64,000 nucleotides of DNA from Myxococcota bacterium (lineage in GTDB: Bacteria; Myxococcota_A; UBA9160; UBA6930): positions 62,001-126,000 of the forward strand of contig JANQFK010000033.1 in assembly GCA_028277885.1 (NCBI GenBank). Direction: 5' to 3'. The position numbers and the translations under genes were made by a program. Numbering within the stretch: the first letter of the stretch is position 1; every line of letters starts with the position of its first letter. The notes beneath the pieces are model-generated. The model was not told where the DNA came from. It searched no databases and worked only from the letters and a program-made list of their open reading frames with translations. Below are positions 61,061 to 64,000 of this stretch, piece after piece.

Positions 61061-61813
61061 GTGGGGACCCTCGACCTCGCCGTCCTCGGCGTCGCCGCGC
61101 TCCTCACCTCGATCCTCACCGCCGTGGCGGGCCTCGGCGGCGGCATCATCCTGATCGCGATCCTGCTGCTCTACCTCGAGCCCCTGGCCGCGATCCCGGT
61201 GCACGGCGCGATCCAGATCGTGTCGAACGTGACGCGCACCGCGATCCAGCGCCGCCACGTGGACCTCGGGATCCTGGGCCGCTTCGCGGTGCTGCTGGTG
61301 CCCGGCAGCTGGCTCGGCCTCCAGGTGCTGAGCTCGATCCCGCCGAGCGCGGGCCGCGCCGCCATCGGGGTGTTCGTGCTGCTCGCCACCTGGTGGCCCC
61401 GCGGCCTGCTGCTCGGGCTCCACCCCGACCGCCTGCACCCGCGCCGGCGCTTCCTCGCCGTGGGCGGCCTCACGGGCGTCGCCAACGTCACCTTCGGTGC
61501 CGCCGGGCCGCTGCTCGGGCCCTTCCTGCGCAACATCGGGCTGGCGCGCCAGGGCGTGGTGGGGACCTTCGCGGCCTGCCAGTCCCTGGGTCACGCCGTG
61601 AAGCTCGCGCTCTTCGTCGCGGCGGGCTTCGCCTTCGCCGAGCACGCCGCGCTCCTGGCGGTCACCATGTCCCTGGTGGTGGTGGGCACCGCGATCGGGA
61701 GCCGGGTCCTCGAGCGGGTGAGCGAGGCCCACTTCCAACGCCTCTACCTCGCTACCCTGAGCCTCGTCGCGGTGCGACTGATCGGAGCGGAGGTCCTGGC
61801 ATGGCTCTCGTGA
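61061..61813 (+). CDS. TSUP (TauE/SafE) family permease
   Basis: 250-residue inner-membrane protein with about eight helices of the sulfite exporter TauE/SafE family. The two-repeat pattern is visible: AGLGGGIILIAILLLYLEPLAAIPVHGAIQIVSN and VGGLTGVANVTFGAAGPLLGPFLRN. It may export or import small sulfur or organic anions; which one cannot be told. GTG 61061 begins six bases after the trehalose gene stop, so they are one operon. It overlaps the next gene by 13 bases. Confidence 0.9.
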   Translation: MGTLDLAVLGVAALLTSILTAVAGLGGGIILIAILLLYLEPLAAIPVHGAIQIVSNVTRTAIQRRHVDLGILGRFAVLLVPGSWLGLQVLSSIPPSAGRAAIGVFVLLATWWPRGLLLGLHPDRLHPRRRFLAVGGLTGVANVTFGAAGPLLGPFLRNIGLARQGVVGTFAACQSLGHAVKLALFVAAGFAFAEHAALLAVTMSLVVVGTAIGSRVLERVSEAHFQRLYLATLSLVAVRLIGAEVLAWLS

Positions 61814-62664
61814 CGCGCGCGCTGCTCCTGCTGGGAGCCGCCCTCGCCGCCGTGCCGGCGGGCTCCGAGCCCGTCGAGATCCGCGTGCTCTCCTACAACA
61901 CCCACGGCCTCGCGGCCTGGATCGCCGGCGACGACCCCGAGGCGCGCTTCCCGCGCATCGGCGCCCGGGCCGACGCCTACGACGTGGCGCTCCTCCAGGA
62001 GGACTTCTCCCACCACGAGCGGCTGCGCGGCTCCGTCGCCCACCCGGTGATCGAGCGCGGCAACGAGAGCCGCTTCGCGGGCTCGTGGCTGTGCCCGTTC
62101 TGCAGCGGCTCCGGGCTCACCCTGCTGGCGCGCTGGAGCGACGCGCTCCAGTCCCTCGCCAACGTCGCCTACGACACCTGCTCGGGCTGGCTCGACAAGG
62201 CCAACGACTGCCTCGCCACCAAGGGCTTCCAGCACGCCCGCCTGCGGCTGCCCGGCGGCGCCCTCCTCGACTTCGTGAACACCCACCTCGACGCGGGCCG
62301 CGCCGACGCGGACCGCGAGGCCCGCCGGCGCCAGCTCGCGAGCCTGCGGAACCACCTCGCCCGGGAGACGCCGGGCCGCGCCCTGGTGCTGGCCGGCGAC
62401 CTCAACCTCGACGCCGCCGTCCCCGAGGACGTCGCGCTGCGCGACGAGCTCGTGGCCGCCCTGGGGCTGGTGGACAGCGGCGCCCGCCCGGCCCCGGGCA
62501 CGGACTGGGAGCGGGTCGACTACATCTACGTGCGCTCCGGCGAGGCGCTGCACCTGGAGGTGCTGGAGGCCGGCGAGGACCGCGGCTTCCAGCACGACGC
62601 GCTGCCGCTCAGCGACCACCCGGCGCTGTTCGCGCGCCTGCGGATCCTCGCCCCGGACCGCTGA
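61801..62664 (+). CDS. secreted endonuclease/exonuclease/phosphatase-fold hydrolase
   Basis: 287-residue exported EEP-superfamily enzyme. The signal ALLLLGAALAAVPAGSEP precedes IRVLSYNTHGL, ALLQEDFSHH (metal Glu), FVNTHLDAG, AGDLNLDAAV, VDYIYVRSG and ALPLSDHPALFARL, the full set of catalytic blocks. Sphingomyelinase- or nuclease-like activity is possible. Four cysteines near residues 98-135 (LCPFCSGSG, DTCSGW, NDCLAT) may form disulfides. ATG 61801 lies within the TSUP gene end. Its 3' end overlaps the convergent PEP-CTERM gene by 56 bases. Confidence 0.86.
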   Translation: MALVTRALLLLGAALAAVPAGSEPVEIRVLSYNTHGLAAWIAGDDPEARFPRIGARADAYDVALLQEDFSHHERLRGSVAHPVIERGNESRFAGSWLCPFCSGSGLTLLARWSDALQSLANVAYDTCSGWLDKANDCLATKGFQHARLRLPGGALLDFVNTHLDAGRADADREARRRQLASLRNHLARETPGRALVLAGDLNLDAAVPEDVALRDELVAALGLVDSGARPAPGTDWERVDYIYVRSGEALHLEVLEAGEDRGFQHDALPLSDHPALFARLRILAPDR

Positions 62665-63424
62665 CCCGGGGCCGGGGGCGGCCCGCCCGCACCAGGCCCA
62701 CCAGCCCGACCCACAGCAGCAGCGCCGTCCCGGGCTCCGGCACCGGCGTCGCCGGCGCCGCCTCGAAGGTGAGCCCGTCGAGGCCGAAGTCGGCGCCGGA
62801 GAACACCACCCGTCGGATGCCCTCGGTGCGCTCGATGCCGAGGAAGTTGGTGCCCCAGCTCGCCAGGGGCACGGTGAAGATCGTGCGCGACTCGAGCAGC
62901 GCGTCGCTCGCGTCGTAGACGTCGAGGGTCACGGTGAGGGGCGAGCCTCCGTCGAGCCCGCCGGTCACGAAGGCGCCGACGCGAAGCACGTCGATCGGAA
63001 ACAGGAGCTCGACGGGCACCGCGTCGCCGAAGGCACCGACGTTGTCGAAGGCTCCCAGGTAGGAGGTGCCGAGGATCACCTCGGTGGGGTCGTCGAGCAC
63101 GCCATGGGCGCCCCAGTTGTTCGCGGCGCCGGGGAGGGCGAGGTCGTGGACGAAGGCGCCGTTCGCCGCGGCACCGGGGTTCGGCCCGCGCAGGACGACG
63201 CCCGAGGCGAACCCGTAGTCGCCGCTCACGCCGGGCTCGAAGATCCCGGCCCAGGGCGCCGGCCCGACGTCGGGCAAGGCGTCGCTGATGCCCTCGAAGC
63301 TCTCCACCACGGCGCCGGGACCGAAGGCCCCGGAGCCGATCGAGAGAGCCTGCCCGGGCGAGGCGAGGAAGAGGGCCGCCAGGACGAGGGCGGCGGCGGG
63401 GCCGCGGGGGGTGCGGGGCTCCAT
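62609..63424 (-). CDS. PEP-CTERM sorted surface protein
   Basis: 271-residue exported protein. Signal peptide ALVLAALFLASPGQA is followed by a beta-rich domain (FEGISDALPDVGPAPWAGIFEPGV, LDVYDASDALLESRTIFTVP, RVVFSGADFGLDGLTFE). The C-terminal sorting signal is VPEPGTALLLWVGLVGLVRAGRPRPR, the motif cleaved by exosortase. About 18 residues follow the basic cluster, longer than usual. ATG 63424 has GGAGG five bases upstream. No exosortase gene is in the window. The sorting signal ties it to exopolysaccharide export such as the 12838-15690 module. Confidence 0.9.
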   Translation of the reverse strand: MEPRTPRGPAAALVLAALFLASPGQALSIGSGAFGPGAVVESFEGISDALPDVGPAPWAGIFEPGVSGDYGFASGVVLRGPNPGAAANGAFVHDLALPGAANNWGAHGVLDDPTEVILGTSYLGAFDNVGAFGDAVPVELLFPIDVLRVGAFVTGGLDGGSPLTVTLDVYDASDALLESRTIFTVPLASWGTNFLGIERTEGIRRVVFSGADFGLDGLTFEAAPATPVPEPGTALLLWVGLVGLVRAGRPRPRVSGPGRGSAGARTAPGGR

Positions 63425-63597
63425 GCAATCCTCCGGTGGGCGCCGCGGGGCGTCGCCCTGACACGAGGTGCGATGGAGGACTCATCGGTCCGCTGCCGGC
63501 GGAACTTTCGCGGGAATGTGGGAATCGCGCCCCGTTTCGCGCCTGCGGCACGCAGCTCTGCTTCGCGCGCGCGCAGGTCGCCGGAAGCGCGCTCCGC

Positions 63598-64000
63598 CTA
63601 GGTGGTCGTCGAGATCCCGCCGTCCACGGGGATCACGGCGCCGGTCACGTAGGCGCCGGCGCGGGAGGCCAGGTAGATGGCGATCCCCGCCATGTCCTCG
63701 GGCTCGCCGATGCGGCCCATCGGACACGAGGCCACGATGGCGTCGCCGAAGTTCTTGAGCGTCTCGGCCATCATCTTGCTCTCGAAGGGGCCCGGCGCCA
63801 CGGCGTTCACCGTGATGCCGCGCGAGGCGAGCTTGTGGGCCAGCACGCGGCTCAGGTGGTGGACCGCCGCCTTGCTGGTCGAGTAGCCGTAGGTCTCCAT
63901 GCCCGGCACGCGCAGGCCGTCGATGGAGCCGATGTTGATGACCCGGGCGGGGTCGCCGGGGCGCGCCGCCTTCTCGAGCTGGGGCAGCAGCGCCACCGTG
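63598..64000 (-). CDS. short-chain dehydrogenase/reductase, 5' truncated
   Basis: The C-terminal 134 residues of a classical SDR, whose start lies beyond the window end. The catalytic Ser region is VINIGSIDGLRVPG and the Tyr/Lys pair is in YGYSTSKAAVHHLSR. ITVNAVAPGPFESKM and the end YLASRAGAYVTGAVIPVDGG are family landmarks. 173 bases separate its stop from the PEP-CTERM gene start; I see no clear promoter or terminator in that gap. Confidence 0.93.
   Translation of the reverse strand, partial: TVALLPQLEKAARPGDPARVINIGSIDGLRVPGMETYGYSTSKAAVHHLSRVLAHKLASRGITVNAVAPGPFESKMMAETLKNFGDAIVASCPMGRIGEPEDMAGIAIYLASRAGAYVTGAVIPVDGGISTTT

Noticed and set aside
1-64000. CRISPR arrays, tRNA or rRNA genes, prophage
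   Set aside because: I saw no regularly spaced repeats, cloverleaf-like sequences, rRNA motifs or phage structural genes. A tRNA/Rfam scan would be needed to be certain.

Overview
The window is about 64 kb of very GC-rich (roughly 70% or more), densely packed bacterial chromosome. The gene set is that of a Gram-negative bacterium. It has a PEP-CTERM sorted protein, an exosortase-type exopolysaccharide module (Wzz-like chain-length protein, CpsD-like kinase, GspA/ExeA-like ATPase), an MshQ-like surface protein, outward-facing lipoproteins including a pentaheme cytochrome, a PQQ operon and an HpnN-like RND exporter. It also carries five acyl-CoA dehydrogenase-fold genes with other acyl-CoA enzymes. 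This mix suggests an aerobic, lipid-metabolising deltaproteobacterial or Myxococcota-like lineage. That placement is inference; no rRNA or other marker is in the window. I recognised no tRNA, rRNA, CRISPR array or prophage, and no gene-free stretch exceeds 300 bases.

Layout. 1-3478: 3' part of a large secreted MshQ/DUF6701 protein. 3497-10184: acyl-CoA dehydrogenase, two divergent alkaline-phosphatase-superfamily enzymes, HIT hydrolase, SCP-x type thiolase, DMT exporter. 10162-12830: DUF222-like HNH nuclease gene with an IS200-type element inserted at its 5' side. 12838-16749: exopolysaccharide chain-length/kinase/ATPase module and a SASA-type esterase. 16960-23605: beta-propeller c-type cytochrome, SDR plus GMC oxidoreductase pair, hydroxyacid dehydrogenase. 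23649-30294: hemolysin-III-like protein and a five-gene operon (peroxiredoxin, homogentisate-dioxygenase-like protein, alpha/beta hydrolase, sulfatase, polytopic protein). 30411-33468: HxlR-SCP2 regulator with two acyl-CoA dehydrogenases, preceded by a clear promoter/operator. 33619-36139: thioredoxin-like protein, CcdA, pentaheme lipoprotein. 36149-41299: DMT exporter, RND exporter, photolyase. 41383-47224: six-gene lipid-type operon. 47380-51897: secreted unknown, then an operon of dehydrogenase, DCC protein, MutM and NFACT protein. 51969-58026: ileS followed directly by pqqB, fused pqqCD and pqqE. 58017-64000: M50 protease, fused trehalose synthase/phosphatase, TSUP permease, EEP hydrolase, PEP-CTERM protein, partial SDR.

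Two architectural traits recur. Consecutive genes are often coupled by a 4-base NTGA stop/start overlap (mostly GTGA, eleven clear cases). Several genes also carry a TAGACT/TAGATA-like -10 box only 6 to 9 bases before the start codon, as expected for leaderless or nearly leaderless mRNAs. The best candidates for unexplored biology are the lipid-binding HxlR-SCP2 regulator with its operator, the 41383-47224 operon, the thioredoxin/CcdA/pentaheme unit, and the ileS-pqq operon that lacks pqqA.
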